Part shown: one piece after another, positions 44,529-54,275 of the stretch | Position numbering within the stretch: the first letter of the stretch is position 1 | Layout: every line of letters begins with the position of its first letter | Source of the DNA: Nocardia higoensis | Lineage (GTDB): Bacteria > Actinomycetota > Actinomycetes > Mycobacteriales > Mycobacteriaceae | Direction: 5' to 3' | NCBI RefSeq assembly: GCF_015477835.1 | Contig: NZ_JADLQN010000001.1 | Location: forward strand, 496,001-560,000 | DNA length: 64,000 bases | The notes under the pieces: generated by a model | What the model saw: the letters and a program-made list of their open reading frames with translations, nothing else | The model's database searches: none | What the model was told of the DNA's origin: nothing | Translations under genes and position numbers: made by a program

Positions 44529-47500
44529 CCGTCCCGCCCGCAACCGTCTCCCCGCACGCGACCGCGATCCCGGCGCCGCGGCCCCCGGGCGGCGACACCT
44601 TCGACCTGTGCGGCCCGCTGCCGTCCGGCACCACTGTGCTCGAGGCCAGCGCGGGTACCGGCAAGACCTACGCGATCGTCGGGCTGGCCGTGCGCTACGT
44701 CGCCGAAGCCGGAGTCCGGATCTCCGAGCTGCTGCTGGTCACCTTCTCCCGCTCGGCCACCCAGGAACTGCGCGAGCGCACCAGGGACCGCTTCGTCACC
44801 GTCGCCGCCGCCCTGGCCGATCCGGAGCGCGCCCGCGCCGCCGAGGACGAACTGATCGCCCACCTCGCCGCGGCGCCCGACGAGACAGTGGGCCTGCGCC
44901 GCGCCCGCCTGCTCACGGCCCTGTCCGATTTCGACGCGGGCACCATCGCGACCACACACAGCTTCTGTCAGCGCATGCTTGACGAACTCGGCGTCGCCGG
45001 GGAGCGGGACCCGGCGGCACGCCTGGTGGAAGCCGTCGACGATCTGGTGCACGCCGTGGTCGAGGACCTGTACCTACAGCGCTACGCCCGCACCGAGCCG
45101 CCGTTCGCGTTGCGCGAGGCGCACGCGCTGGCCCGTGAGGCGATTCGTGACCGCCACGCCCGCCTGACCCCCGAGGACGACGGCGCGGCGGGGGAGCGGG
45201 TGGCCTTCGCCGAGGCGGTGCGCACCGAGACCGAGCGCCGCAAACGTCTCGCCGGACTCCGCGATTTCGACGACCTGCTGGTGCTGTTGCACGACGTGCT
45301 CGCCGAACCCGGCCACGGTCCCGACGCGTGCGCCCGGATCAGGTCCCGCTTCCGCGTCGCGCTGGTCGACGAGTTCCAGGACACCGACCCGCTGCAGTGG
45401 GACATCCTGCGCGGCTGCTTCCACGGTCACACCACGCTGGTGCTCGTCGGCGACCCCAAGCAGGCCATCTACGCCTTCCGCGGCGCCGAGGTGCTCAGCT
45501 ATCTCGACGCCGTCTCCCTCGCCGACCACCGCCAGGAGCTGACCCGCAACCGGCGCAGCGATCCCGGCCTGTTGCGCGCCCTCGACCACCTGCTCGGCGG
45601 GGCCGCCCTCGGCCACCCGGAGATCAGCGTGTACCCAGTGGCCGCCACCCGAGCGGGCAGCAGGCTGTCCGGGCGGGCCGAACAGATCCGCCCGCTGCGG
45701 GTGCGCTGCCTGCCGCGCACCGGCGTCGGACCGTTGCAGAACGGGTTCCCCCGGGTGGACCGCCAGCGCGCCGTCGTCGCCCGAGATCTGGCCGCCGATC
45801 TCGTCCGCCTGCTCGAATCCGGGACCGAAGTGACCGTCGGCCGGGGTGCGGCGGTGGCCCGCCGTCCGGTCACCGCCGGGGACATCGCAGTCCTGGTGCG
45901 CAAACGGTCCCATGTCTCGCTGGTGCGCGACGCGCTGGACCGCGTCGGCATCCCGTCGGTATTGGCAGGCGGCACCAGCGTTTTCGCCACACCCAGCGCC
46001 ACGGATTGGCTGTGGGTGCTGCGCGCGCTGGAACAGCCGCACCGCTCCGATCGTGTCCGCCTCGCCGCCTGCACACCCATTCTGGGATGCACGGCCGCCG
46101 AACTCGACAGCGGCGGAGCCGATCTGGTCGGCACGCTGAGCGCCCAGCTGCGCGAGGCCGCCCGATTGTTCGGGCGCGCCGGATTCGCGGCGCTGTTCGA
46201 GCGGCTGGCCGACCGCTCCCGGCTCGCTGCGCGCCTGCTGGCCGTCGAGAACGGCGAACGCACACTGACCGACCTGCGCCACATCGCCCAACTGCTCGAC
46301 GAGGTATCGGCCACCGAGGGCTATGGACTGACCGCGCTGACCCGGTGGCTGGGCGAGCGGGTGCGTGACCCCGCGTCCGGCGCGGTGGCCGGCCGCTCGC
46401 GCCGCCTGGACCGCGACGCCGCCGCCGTCCAGATCGCGACCGTGCACGCCAGCAAGGGGCTCGAGTTCCCCATCGTGTACCTGCCGTTCGCGTGGGACAA
46501 CGCCAAGAACCCGAAACCGCCCACACTGCTGTTCCACGACGACGACGGCGCCCGCGTGCTCGACGTCGGCGGCCCCGAAGCCCGCGGTTACGCCCGGCGC
46601 AGGCAGCGCTGTGAAACCGAGGAGGCCGGGGAGGAACTGCGCCTGCTCTACGTGGCGCTGACCCGCGCCATGTGCCAGGTCGTCGCCTGGTGGGCGCCCT
46701 CGGCCACGACGGCGGGTGGGCCGCTGCACCGGATGATGCTCGGCCGCGCCGACCGCGGCCCGGAGGTGCCCGAACGCGCGCCGGTGCCCGCCGAGGCCCG
46801 GGCCGTGCCCGCGATCACGGCGTGGGCCGAGCCTGCGGCGGAGGTGATCTCGGTGACCGCCGTGGACACCGCCGAATCCGTCGCGCCACGCCGCGTCCGC
46901 GTCGAACCGGACACCGCCGAACTCGCGGCCGCACGCTTCGACCGCACTCTGGACCTGCTGTGGCGGCGCACGTCCTATTCGGCGCTCACCGAAGGCGCGC
47001 ACGAGACCGTCACCGACACCGAACCCGAGGATCTGCGCGGCCCCGGCGACGAGCCCACCACGCCCGCGCTGGTGGCGATCGAACCGGACACCGCGTCCGC
47101 CGCGCCGTCGTTGATGAACGACCTGCCCTATGGCGCGGAGTTCGGCACCCTCGTGCACGCGGTCCTCGAACGCGTCGACACCGACGCCGCGGATCTGGCC
47201 GCCGAAGTCCGGCGGCGCTGCCAGGAGACCGCCGCCGAACTCCTCGCCGAACTCGACGTCGACACCCTCGCGAGCGCTCTGCACGCGGTCCTGCGCACCC
47301 CGCTCGGTTTCGGCTGCCTGGCCGACATCGCTGCCCGGGATCGGCTGAGCGAGCTGGACTTCGAGCTGCCGCTGGCCGGCGGTGACACCCCCACCGGGCG
47401 GTGCGCCACCCTGGGCGCCGTTGCCGACCTGCTGCGCACCCACCTCGCACCCGAGGACGACCTGTGCCCCTACGCCGATCTGCTCGCCGGTCTCGACGAC

Positions 47501-47905
47501 CGCGCCCTGCGCGGCTATCTGACCGGCAGTATCGACGCTGTCCTGCGCGTCATCGGCCCCGAGGGGCCGCGATTCGTCATCGTCGACTACAAGACCAACC
47601 GCCTGGGCATCGACCTGCTGACGGTCGACCACTACACCCGGCCGCGCATGGCCGCCGAGATGCTGCGCTCGCACTACCCGTTGCAGGCGCTGCTGTATTC
47701 CGTCGCCCTGCACCGGTATCTGCGTTGGCGACTGCCCGACTACGACCCGGCTCGTCATCTCGGCGGGTGCCAGTACCACTTCGTTCGCGGCATGATCGGC
47801 CCGGACACCCCGCCCGGCCACGGCGTCTTCGACTGGCATCCGCCCGTCGACCTGGTCGTCGCGCTCTCGGACCTGCTGGCGGGCACGGGAGAGGGAGCGC
47901 GATGA
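44525..47905 (+). CDS. recB: Exodeoxyribonuclease V beta subunit RecB
   Basis: 1126 residues from GTG 44525, four bases inside recC. Walker A EASAGTGKTYAI (about 40-51), LLVTFSRSATQELRERTRDR, DEFQDTDPLQWDILRGCF (Walker B), VGDPKQAIYAFRGAE, VHASKGLEFPIVYLPF and the RecB nuclease motif IVDYKTNRLG (about 1020) with the earlier GSIDAVLRV Asp are intact. It is the 3'-5' helicase and the only nuclease of RecBCD. ATGA overlap with recD keeps subunits in balance. Confidence 0.96.
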   Translation: MTVPPATVSPHATAIPAPRPPGGDTFDLCGPLPSGTTVLEASAGTGKTYAIVGLAVRYVAEAGVRISELLLVTFSRSATQELRERTRDRFVTVAAALADPERARAAEDELIAHLAAAPDETVGLRRARLLTALSDFDAGTIATTHSFCQRMLDELGVAGERDPAARLVEAVDDLVHAVVEDLYLQRYARTEPPFALREAHALAREAIRDRHARLTPEDDGAAGERVAFAEAVRTETERRKRLAGLRDFDDLLVLLHDVLAEPGHGPDACARIRSRFRVALVDEFQDTDPLQWDILRGCFHGHTTLVLVGDPKQAIYAFRGAEVLSYLDAVSLADHRQELTRNRRSDPGLLRALDHLLGGAALGHPEISVYPVAATRAGSRLSGRAEQIRPLRVRCLPRTGVGPLQNGFPRVDRQRAVVARDLAADLVRLLESGTEVTVGRGAAVARRPVTAGDIAVLVRKRSHVSLVRDALDRVGIPSVLAGGTSVFATPSATDWLWVLRALEQPHRSDRVRLAACTPILGCTAAELDSGGADLVGTLSAQLREAARLFGRAGFAALFERLADRSRLAARLLAVENGERTLTDLRHIAQLLDEVSATEGYGLTALTRWLGERVRDPASGAVAGRSRRLDRDAAAVQIATVHASKGLEFPIVYLPFAWDNAKNPKPPTLLFHDDDGARVLDVGGPEARGYARRRQRCETEEAGEELRLLYVALTRAMCQVVAWWAPSATTAGGPLHRMMLGRADRGPEVPERAPVPAEARAVPAITAWAEPAAEVISVTAVDTAESVAPRRVRVEPDTAELAAARFDRTLDLLWRRTSYSALTEGAHETVTDTEPEDLRGPGDEPTTPALVAIEPDTASAAPSLMNDLPYGAEFGTLVHAVLERVDTDAADLAAEVRRRCQETAAELLAELDVDTLASALHAVLRTPLGFGCLADIAARDRLSELDFELPLAGGDTPTGRCATLGAVADLLRTHLAPEDDLCPYADLLAGLDDRALRGYLTGSIDAVLRVIGPEGPRFVIVDYKTNRLGIDLLTVDHYTRPRMAAEMLRSHYPLQALLYSVALHRYLRWRLPDYDPARHLGGCQYHFVRGMIGPDTPPGHGVFDWHPPVDLVVALSDLLAGTGEGAR

Positions 47906-49797
47906 CCGCGATCCAGGTGGCTCAGCGCGGCACGGGGCTGCTGCGCGTGTTCAACGAAGCCGGTGTGCTCTCGGCGGCCGACGTGCACGTCGCGGTGCGC
48001 CTGGGCAGGCTCGGCCGGGAGGAATCGGAGCTGGTGCTGTTCGCGGCCGCACTGGCGGTGCGCGCGGTGCGCTCGGGATCGGTGTGCCTGGAACTGGACC
48101 GGATGCGCGAGATCGGCGTGGACGTCGACGAGGACTGGGATGTCGGTCATGGCGTGGACCCGGCCGCCCTGCCCTGGCCGGACATCGACGCGGTGACAGC
48201 GGCGCTGCGGGTGAGCCCGCTGGTGTGCGGCGGTCCGGCCGGACCGTTGTGCCCGCTGCGGGTGGTGCCGCCCGCGCCCGGCGACGACGGTGGCCCGCTG
48301 CTCTATCTCGATCGCTACCACCGGCAGGAACAGACCATTCGCCGGGTGCTCACCGAGCGGGCGGCGAGCCACCCCACGGTCGACGCGGCCGTGGTCCGCC
48401 GCGAGCTGGACCGGCTGTTCGGCGTCGACGGCGGTGCCCCCGACCGGCAGCGTCTGGCCGCCGCACTCGCCGCGACCCACTGGACCACGGTCGTGGCGGG
48501 CGGTCCCGGCACCGGCAAGACGCACACCATCGCCCGCGTGCTGGCGCTGCTCGAGGCGCACCGGCGGGCCGGTCCGGGCGCCGCGCCGCTGCGGATCGCG
48601 CTGGCCGCGCCCACCGGCAAGGCGGCCGCCCGCCTGCAGGAGGCGGTCCGGGAGCAGGCGGGCGAACTCGGCCTGCCCGAGCTGGCCGCCGCGACACTGC
48701 ACCGGCTGCTCGGCTGGCAGCGCGGGCGCGGAAACCGTTTCCGGTACAACGAGTTCAATCGCCTGCCCTACGACGTGGTCGTCGTCGACGAGACTTCCAT
48801 GGTGTCGCTGACCATGATGAGCAGCCTGCTGTCGGCATTGCGCGCCGACACCCGGCTGGTGCTCGTCGGCGACCCGGACCAGCTCGCCTCCGTCGACGCG
48901 GGCGCCGTGCTCGCCGACCTGGTGGCCGGACCGGTCGTCGGTGCGCCCAACCCGGTGCTCGACGACATCCTCGGCACGCCGCCCCCGGACGCCGCCGAGC
49001 ACCCGGAGGGTGTGACCGAACTCGAGCGGACCCGGATACGCGGCGGCATCGTGCGCCTCACCCGCGGCAGGCGCTTCGGCGGCCACATCGCCGAACTGGC
49101 CGTCGCGGTCCGGGCCGGGGACGCCGACCGCGCCCTCGAGTTGTTACGCGCGGGCGGCGCCGACCTGTCGCTGTGCGAGCCCGAGGACATCGACGCCGTG
49201 CGCGCGGACGTGGTGCGCGCCGCCCGCACGGTCTCCGACGCCGCCCGCGCCGGCGATGCCGCGGCCGCTCTCACCGCCCTGGAATCGCACCGACTGCTGT
49301 GCGCCCACCGCCGCGGTCCCTTCGGCGTGGAGCGCTGGGACCGGATGGCGGGGGAGTGGGCAGCCGCCGCGGGCGCGGGCCAGGACGGCGCGTCCGGACC
49401 CTGGTATCCCGGTCAGCCCCTGCTCGTCACCGCCAACGATCACCAGGCGCGCATCTACAACGGCGACACCGGTGTCATCGTCACCATGCCCGACGGCTCG
49501 CTGCGCGCCGCCCTGCTGCGCGGCAGCGACCCCTATCTGGTCCATCCGACCCAGTTCCCCTCTGTCGTCACCGTCTTCGCGATGACCATCCACCGCAGCC
49601 AGGGCAGCCAGTACGACACCGTCTCCATCGTGCTGCCCGAACCCGAATCGACCCTGCTGACCAGGGAACTGCTCTACACCGCGATCACCCGCGCCCGCGG
49701 GCACGTCCGCGTCATCGGCACCGAGGAAGCGATCCGCGCCGCCGTCGGGCGACGCGTGTTGCGAGCCAGCGGACTCGCCAGGCGCGTGACCATCTGA
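47902..49797 (+). CDS. recD: Exodeoxyribonuclease V alpha subunit RecD
   Basis: 631 residues from ATG 47902. Walker A AGGPGTGKTHTIARVLALLE (about 199-218), APTGKAAARLQEAV, VVVDETSMVSLTMMSSLL (Walker B), VGDPDQLASVDAGAVLADL, and at the C-terminus MTIHRSQGSQYDTVSIVLP and ELLYTAITRAR identify RecD, the fast 5'-3' helicase of the complex. Last gene of recCBD; a 14-bp terminator stem follows at once. Confidence 0.96.
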   Translation: MTAIQVAQRGTGLLRVFNEAGVLSAADVHVAVRLGRLGREESELVLFAAALAVRAVRSGSVCLELDRMREIGVDVDEDWDVGHGVDPAALPWPDIDAVTAALRVSPLVCGGPAGPLCPLRVVPPAPGDDGGPLLYLDRYHRQEQTIRRVLTERAASHPTVDAAVVRRELDRLFGVDGGAPDRQRLAAALAATHWTTVVAGGPGTGKTHTIARVLALLEAHRRAGPGAAPLRIALAAPTGKAAARLQEAVREQAGELGLPELAAATLHRLLGWQRGRGNRFRYNEFNRLPYDVVVVDETSMVSLTMMSSLLSALRADTRLVLVGDPDQLASVDAGAVLADLVAGPVVGAPNPVLDDILGTPPPDAAEHPEGVTELERTRIRGGIVRLTRGRRFGGHIAELAVAVRAGDADRALELLRAGGADLSLCEPEDIDAVRADVVRAARTVSDAARAGDAAAALTALESHRLLCAHRRGPFGVERWDRMAGEWAAAAGAGQDGASGPWYPGQPLLVTANDHQARIYNGDTGVIVTMPDGSLRAALLRGSDPYLVHPTQFPSVVTVFAMTIHRSQGSQYDTVSIVLPEPESTLLTRELLYTAITRARGHVRVIGTEEAIRAAVGRRVLRASGLARRVTI

Positions 49798-49804
49798 GCC
49801 GCGC

Positions 49805-49846
49805 CCGGTTCGGCCCGCCGCCCGCCTCGGCCGCGGGCCGAACCGG
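49805..49846. terminator. Bidirectional terminator after recD
   Basis: Perfect 14-bp inverted repeat (CCGGTTCGGCCCGC at 49805-49818, complement at 49833-49846) between recD and the convergent amidohydrolase gene. Confidence 0.75.
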
Positions 49847-49894
49847 CCCAGCGATCACGGCCCGCGCCTGTCCTCGGTCGTCCGAGGGCGGTTC

Positions 49895-50818
49895 TCAGCT
49901 CAGGTCGAACATGCGGGCGGCGTTCTCCCAGAACACCTTCCGCAGCCAGTCCGCGCCGAGATCCAGGCGCTCGACGGCCTGGACCGCGTGCGCGTACGGG
50001 TACGGGATGTTCGGGAAGTCGCTGCCGAAAAGGATGCGCTCGGACAGCGCGCGCAGCCGGTCGTACTCGGTGACCGGGTACGGCGCGCCTGCCTCGCTGA
50101 AATCGGTCCACACCATCGTGGTGTCGAGCGAGACGTTCGGATAACGCTCGGCCAGGTCGAGGAACCTGCTGTACTCAGGGGTGCCCATGTGCGCCACGAT
50201 CAGTCGCAGAGTGGGAAACCGGCTCAGCAGTTCGGCGATCGGCTCCGGCCCGGTGAACCGCCCCGGCGCGGGCCCGGACCCGCAGTGGATCACCACCGGA
50301 ACCCCTGCCTCGGCCAGCTGCCCCCACACCGGGGTGAGCAGCGGATCGTTCGGGGCGAAATCGCCGACCTGGATGTGCACCTTGAACACCCGGGCACCGC
50401 GCTCGATCGCCGTGGCGACATAGGCGGCGGCCTGCGGTTCGGGGTAGAAGGTCGCGGTGTGCAGGCAGTCGGGCGTGCGGGCGGCGAACTCGGCGGTCCA
50501 GTCGTTGAGCCACGCGGCCATGTCCGGCTTGTGCGGATACACCAGCGCGGTGAAGGCGCGGACACCGAACCCGCGCAGGGTCTTCAGCCGCACCTGCTCC
50601 TCGTCGCGGTAGGTGATCGGCCACTGCCTGCCCACCAGCGGGCCCACCGAGTCGAAGTAGGCCCAGACCTTGCGCAGCACCGACTCCGGCATGAAGTGGG
50701 TGTGCACGTCGACGATGCCCGGCAGGCCGAGTCGATCCCGGAACGCGGCCAGGTAGGCGGTGTCGTCGGCGTAGTCGGTCGACAGCGAGTACTCGCCGTG
50801 GTGGCTGTGACCGGTCAT
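49895..50818 (-). CDS. Amidohydrolase-2 family metal-dependent hydrolase
   Basis: 307 residues. GIVDVHTHFMPESVL (HxH metal motif, about 37-40), VFKVHIQVGDFAP, VIHCGSGPAPGRFTG, LIVAHMGTPEYSRFLDLAERYPN and ILFGSDFPNIPYPY (late Asp) define an amidohydrolase-2 TIM barrel, as in decarboxylases and lactonases of this group. The substrate is unknown. Start overlaps the stop of the nucleoside hydrolase gene by ATGA, so the two are co-translated and may share a catabolic pathway. Confidence 0.88.
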   Translation of the reverse strand: MTGHSHHGEYSLSTDYADDTAYLAAFRDRLGLPGIVDVHTHFMPESVLRKVWAYFDSVGPLVGRQWPITYRDEEQVRLKTLRGFGVRAFTALVYPHKPDMAAWLNDWTAEFAARTPDCLHTATFYPEPQAAAYVATAIERGARVFKVHIQVGDFAPNDPLLTPVWGQLAEAGVPVVIHCGSGPAPGRFTGPEPIAELLSRFPTLRLIVAHMGTPEYSRFLDLAERYPNVSLDTTMVWTDFSEAGAPYPVTEYDRLRALSERILFGSDFPNIPYPYAHAVQAVERLDLGADWLRKVFWENAARMFDLS

Positions 50819-51888
50819 GAGACCTCCAGGCTCGAACGGTGCGCCACGCGCGGCGTGGGCGGATACACAGAGCGCGCGAAATCACCCACCCGGGCGAGGA
50901 GACGGTCGAAGAACGCCTCGGGATCGGTGCCCACGACGATGTCGGCATTGAACGGCCTGCCCCACATGCCCGCCCAGTCGGCGACCGTGGTGGCGCGGGT
51001 CAGCGTGCCGGTCAGCTCGACGTCCACCGTGGCCGGGCGGACCACCGCCAGCGAGGGGTCCAGCGCCACGGCCGCGGCGAACGGGTCGTGCATGTGCGCC
51101 AGATACCCCTGGTCGTAGGACTGGTGGAACTCGAAGTAGAAGCGCACCGCGTCGGTGAGGTGCCGCACGATCGGATTGCTCGCCGTCGAACATCGTCCGG
51201 GCGGATCGGTGGGCGCGGGCACCTCGACCGGGCTGCTGCCCGCCCGTTCGGCCAGCACACGCAGATGGCCCGGACGCATCTCGATGGTCTCGGTGACGTC
51301 CAGCGCGCAGATCAACGGCCTGCGGTCGGGCGGTGCCGCGGAGAAGGCGTCGAAGACTTCTTTGGCCGCTTCCGGATCGACGTGCACGTTCCACTCGTTC
51401 GTCGGCGTCGTATTGCCCGGGTGGTTGAACGCCCCGCCCATCACCACCAGCCGGCGCAGCAGGCGCGGCAGCTCGGGTTCGAGCCGTAGCGCCAGGGCCA
51501 GATTGGTCAGCGGTCCGGTGCACAATCCGATGATCTCGCCGGGATGCGCCCGTGCCGACTCCACCCACATCCGCGCCGCCGACCGGTCCGACAGCGCCCG
51601 TCCGGACACCGGCAGCCGGGCATACCCGATGCCCTGTGGTCCGTGGGTGTCCTCGGTGGTGCGCAACTCGATCGCCAGCGGTCGGTCCGCGCCCAGCGCC
51701 ACCTCGATCTCCGGCGCGCGGCACACCTCCAGCCAGGCCAGATTGTTGGCGGCGACCTGCGCGGCCCCGACATTGCCCGCGGTCGACGCGATGCCGAGCA
51801 CCTCGGCCTCGGGCGAGGCCAGCAGGTAGAGCAGCGCCAGCGAGTCGTCGATCCCGGTATCGACGTCCACGATGATCTTCTGCCGCAC
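50815..51888 (-). CDS. Inosine/uridine-preferring nucleoside hydrolase
   Basis: 357 residues. The N-terminal Ca2+/ribose cluster IIVDVDTGIDDSLALLYLLASP (DxDxGxDD, about 8-14), GIASTAGNVGAAQVAANNLAWLE, LCTGPLTNLALAL, VVMGGAFNHPGNTTPTNEWNVHVDPEAA and the late HDP in AHMHDPFAAAVALDP are the nucleoside hydrolase hallmarks. It cleaves the N-glycosidic bond of ribonucleosides for salvage. First gene of the two-gene unit with the amidohydrolase. Confidence 0.93.
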   Translation of the reverse strand: MRQKIIVDVDTGIDDSLALLYLLASPEAEVLGIASTAGNVGAAQVAANNLAWLEVCRAPEIEVALGADRPLAIELRTTEDTHGPQGIGYARLPVSGRALSDRSAARMWVESARAHPGEIIGLCTGPLTNLALALRLEPELPRLLRRLVVMGGAFNHPGNTTPTNEWNVHVDPEAAKEVFDAFSAAPPDRRPLICALDVTETIEMRPGHLRVLAERAGSSPVEVPAPTDPPGRCSTASNPIVRHLTDAVRFYFEFHQSYDQGYLAHMHDPFAAAVALDPSLAVVRPATVDVELTGTLTRATTVADWAGMWGRPFNADIVVGTDPEAFFDRLLARVGDFARSVYPPTPRVAHRSSLEVS

Positions 51889-51972
51889 GCCCCGAGCCTA
51901 ATCGCCGCGTCCGAGCGTGCGCTGTCGGCTCCCGTGAGGACGGTGCCCGCACCTGGGCAAGCCACCGTCGAC

Positions 51973-52012
51973 GGCGTAGCCGGACCTCCGACGCGGGCTT
52001 CGCGGCTACGCC
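51973..52012. terminator. Hairpin between CoA-transferase and nucleoside hydrolase genes
   Basis: Perfect 10-bp inverted repeat (GGCGTAGCCG at 51973-51982, complement at 52003-52012) with a 20-nt loop, 109 bp past the CoA-transferase stop. Moderate terminator candidate. Confidence 0.45.
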
Positions 52013-52120
52013 GAGGCTCGCCGGCCTACCGCGGGCTGCTCGGCCACGGCATCGACACGGGGTCGGTGACATCTGCGGGCGACCCGGTGGCAGGGCTGCC
52101 GGGCCGGGAACGACCAGACG

Positions 52121-53467
52121 TCAGCGCGTGCGCACCGGCCAGGCCGGTGTTCCCGACCCGATCTGGGGCGCGGGCCAGGCGTAGTCCGGATACTCGGCCA
52201 GCGCGGGAGCGGCGGTGTGCAGGTTTCCGTGCGCCACCACCGCGTTGAGGTTCGGCACCGCGGGCGGCGGATGCTTGAGGGTGCGGCCCGGTGCGCTGAG
52301 CAGCCAGGAAGCGGTGCGCGCCAACGAGGCCCGGACATCGCGGCCGACGCCGTCATAGGTGTGCGCGGCGAGCGCGTCGATGATGCCCGCGGCGAGCAGG
52401 TAGCCGGTCGAATGGTCGATGGCCTGCGCGGGCAGCGAGCCGGGCATCTGGGGGGCGCCCTCGAGCACGGCGATACCGGTCGCGGCCTGCACGATGCTGT
52501 CGAAGCCGCGCCGCCCGCTCCACGGGCCCGATTCGCCCCAGGCGCTGATCCTGGCGTGGATCAGGCCGCGCCGGACCGCGGTGATCAGGCCCGCGCTCTC
52601 CAGCGCGCCCGGCCGGTATCCGGTCACCAGCACATCGGCCTGGGAGAGCAGATCGTGGAAGGCCACGGCGTGGCCGCGCATGTCCATCAGCACCGAATGC
52701 TTGCCCTGACAGGTGTCGGCGAACTGCCACGGCAGTTCCGGCAGCCACGGCGGGTCGATGCGCAGCACCTCCGCGCCGAGCAGCGCCAGGGTGCGGGTGG
52801 CGACGGGCCCGGCGATCACCCTGGTCATGTCGAGTACGCGCACCCCGCGCAGCGGCTGGAACGGGGTGGCCTCCGAACGCGGCCGGGTGCCCGCGCGGTC
52901 CTCGCGTTGTTCCATCGACACCAGGGGCCCGGCGGCGGCGTCGGCGGCCTGTGGGGTGGCCGCCCACTCCTCCTCGGTACGTACCTGGACCGCGACAGCG
53001 CCCGCCGCGGCGGCATTGTCCTCGATGTCGGAGGCACGGCTCATGGCGATCTGCGCGACCGCGATGTCGAACGGGATGTCCTCGGGTAGACCGAGGGCGG
53101 TGAGCAGACGGGAACGATGGTGCGGGTAGTTGGCGTGGGTGCGGACCCAGCCGTCGAAGGTCGGGAAGAAGCCGGACAGGTCGGCCCAGCTCTGCACCTG
53201 CTTGCCGTCGACGCGCAGCAGGTGGTCGCTGGAGAACGCGGCGGTGATGCGTTCCGGGTCGATCCGATGGGACACGGGTGCGAGCCCGTGCGCGTCGCGC
53301 ATACGATTGGCCGCGGCCGCCACGGCCGCCACCGATCCCGCGGCCAGCGTCCACACCGGCAGTGTCGCAGCGAGATTGCTGCCGGGATCAGGCGAATCGA
53401 TAACGCCGGACGCCGGGACGCCGATTCCGGATTCGTACTCGTGGACCAGCCGATTGTGCGCGTTCAC
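52121..53467 (-). CDS. CaiB/BaiF-type (family III) CoA-transferase
   Basis: 448 residues from GTG 53467, chosen because divergent transcription of the thioesterase leaves only 39 bp upstream. The second half holds the family III core: LRGVRVLDMTRVIAGPVATRTLALLGAEVLRID, DMRGHAVAFHDLLSQADVLVTGYRPGAL, SAWGESGPWSGRRGFDSIVQAATG. The Asp of the DMR segment region is the expected catalytic acid. The first 230 residues or so form a longer lead than in classic single-domain enzymes (SDHLLRVDGKQVQSWADLSGFF), a second, partial CoA-transferase-like half. Substrate acid unknown. Confidence 0.85.
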   Translation of the reverse strand: MNAHNRLVHEYESGIGVPASGVIDSPDPGSNLAATLPVWTLAAGSVAAVAAAANRMRDAHGLAPVSHRIDPERITAAFSSDHLLRVDGKQVQSWADLSGFFPTFDGWVRTHANYPHHRSRLLTALGLPEDIPFDIAVAQIAMSRASDIEDNAAAAGAVAVQVRTEEEWAATPQAADAAAGPLVSMEQREDRAGTRPRSEATPFQPLRGVRVLDMTRVIAGPVATRTLALLGAEVLRIDPPWLPELPWQFADTCQGKHSVLMDMRGHAVAFHDLLSQADVLVTGYRPGALESAGLITAVRRGLIHARISAWGESGPWSGRRGFDSIVQAATGIAVLEGAPQMPGSLPAQAIDHSTGYLLAAGIIDALAAHTYDGVGRDVRASLARTASWLLSAPGRTLKHPPPAVPNLNAVVAHGNLHTAAPALAEYPDYAWPAPQIGSGTPAWPVRTR

Positions 53468-53506
53468 CAGTCCGAGACTAGCGGTTACAAGCAGAAGGAG
53501 ACCGAC

Positions 53507-54262
53507 GTGGAGACTGCGATCGCGGCCACCGAATGGCTGCGCGCCTTGCGAATCGAGCCCGCGCCACGCCACTACCTGGTGTGTTTTGCCCCGGGAGGTG
53601 GTTCGGCCACCGCCTACCGGGATCTGGCCGGTCGGGTCGGTCCGGGGATTGCGGTCTTCGCCGTGCAATACCCGGGCCGTCAAGATCGTTTGGGCGAAGC
53701 TCCGGTGACCGATCTGCATGTGCTGGCCGACCGGATCGCCGAAGAGTTGCTGGCCCAGCCCGCCGTGCCCGGCCTCGCGCTGTTCGGTCACAGCATGGGC
53801 GCCACCGTCGCCTACGAGACCGCCCGCAGACTGGAGTCCGCGGGCCGCACGGTGTCGCGGTTGTTCGTCTCCGGACGCCCCGCGCCCACTTTCGCCGAAC
53901 CGGGCAGACTGCACCTGGGGCCGGACGAGGATCTGATCGCCGATCTCGAGCGTCTCGCCGCCGACCCGGCCCCGATCGCCATGCTGCGCAGCGAGCCGGG
54001 CCTGGCCGAGATCGTGCTGCCCGCCGTGCGCGGCGACTATCAGGCGGTGGAGACCTACGCCCAGCGCGCCGGCGATCCGCTGCGCTGCCCGGTCACCGCC
54101 CTGGTCAGCACGGAGGATCCGACCATGAGCGTCGAACAGGCCGACGAGTGGCGGGATTTCACCTCCGCGGCATTCCGGCGCGAGACCTTCCCGGGTGGGC
54201 ACTTCTACCTCGACGAGCGGCCCGACGATGTCGCCGCGCTCGTCACCCGCAGCCTGCGCTGA
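53507..54262 (+). CDS. Type II thioesterase (alpha/beta hydrolase)
   Basis: 251 residues from GTG 53507 (GAAGGAG upstream). LVCFAPGGGSATAYRDLAG, VFAVQYPGRQDRLGE, the nucleophile elbow FGHSMGATVAYE (Ser about 96), VTALVSTEDPTMSVEQADEW (Asp) and PGGHFYLDE (His) make a complete type II thioesterase triad. Such enzymes clear misprimed acyl groups from NRPS/PKS carrier proteins. No NRPS or PKS is in this window, so it either serves a distant cluster or a fatty acyl system. Divergent from the CoA-transferase. Confidence 0.9.
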   Translation: METAIAATEWLRALRIEPAPRHYLVCFAPGGGSATAYRDLAGRVGPGIAVFAVQYPGRQDRLGEAPVTDLHVLADRIAEELLAQPAVPGLALFGHSMGATVAYETARRLESAGRTVSRLFVSGRPAPTFAEPGRLHLGPDEDLIADLERLAADPAPIAMLRSEPGLAEIVLPAVRGDYQAVETYAQRAGDPLRCPVTALVSTEDPTMSVEQADEWRDFTSAAFRRETFPGGHFYLDERPDDVAALVTRSLR

Positions 54263-54275
54263 CGAACCGCGCACC

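Noticed and set aside
45074..47839. 921-codon open frame opposite recB
   Set aside because: Antisense shadow of a complete RecB with all helicase and nuclease motifs.
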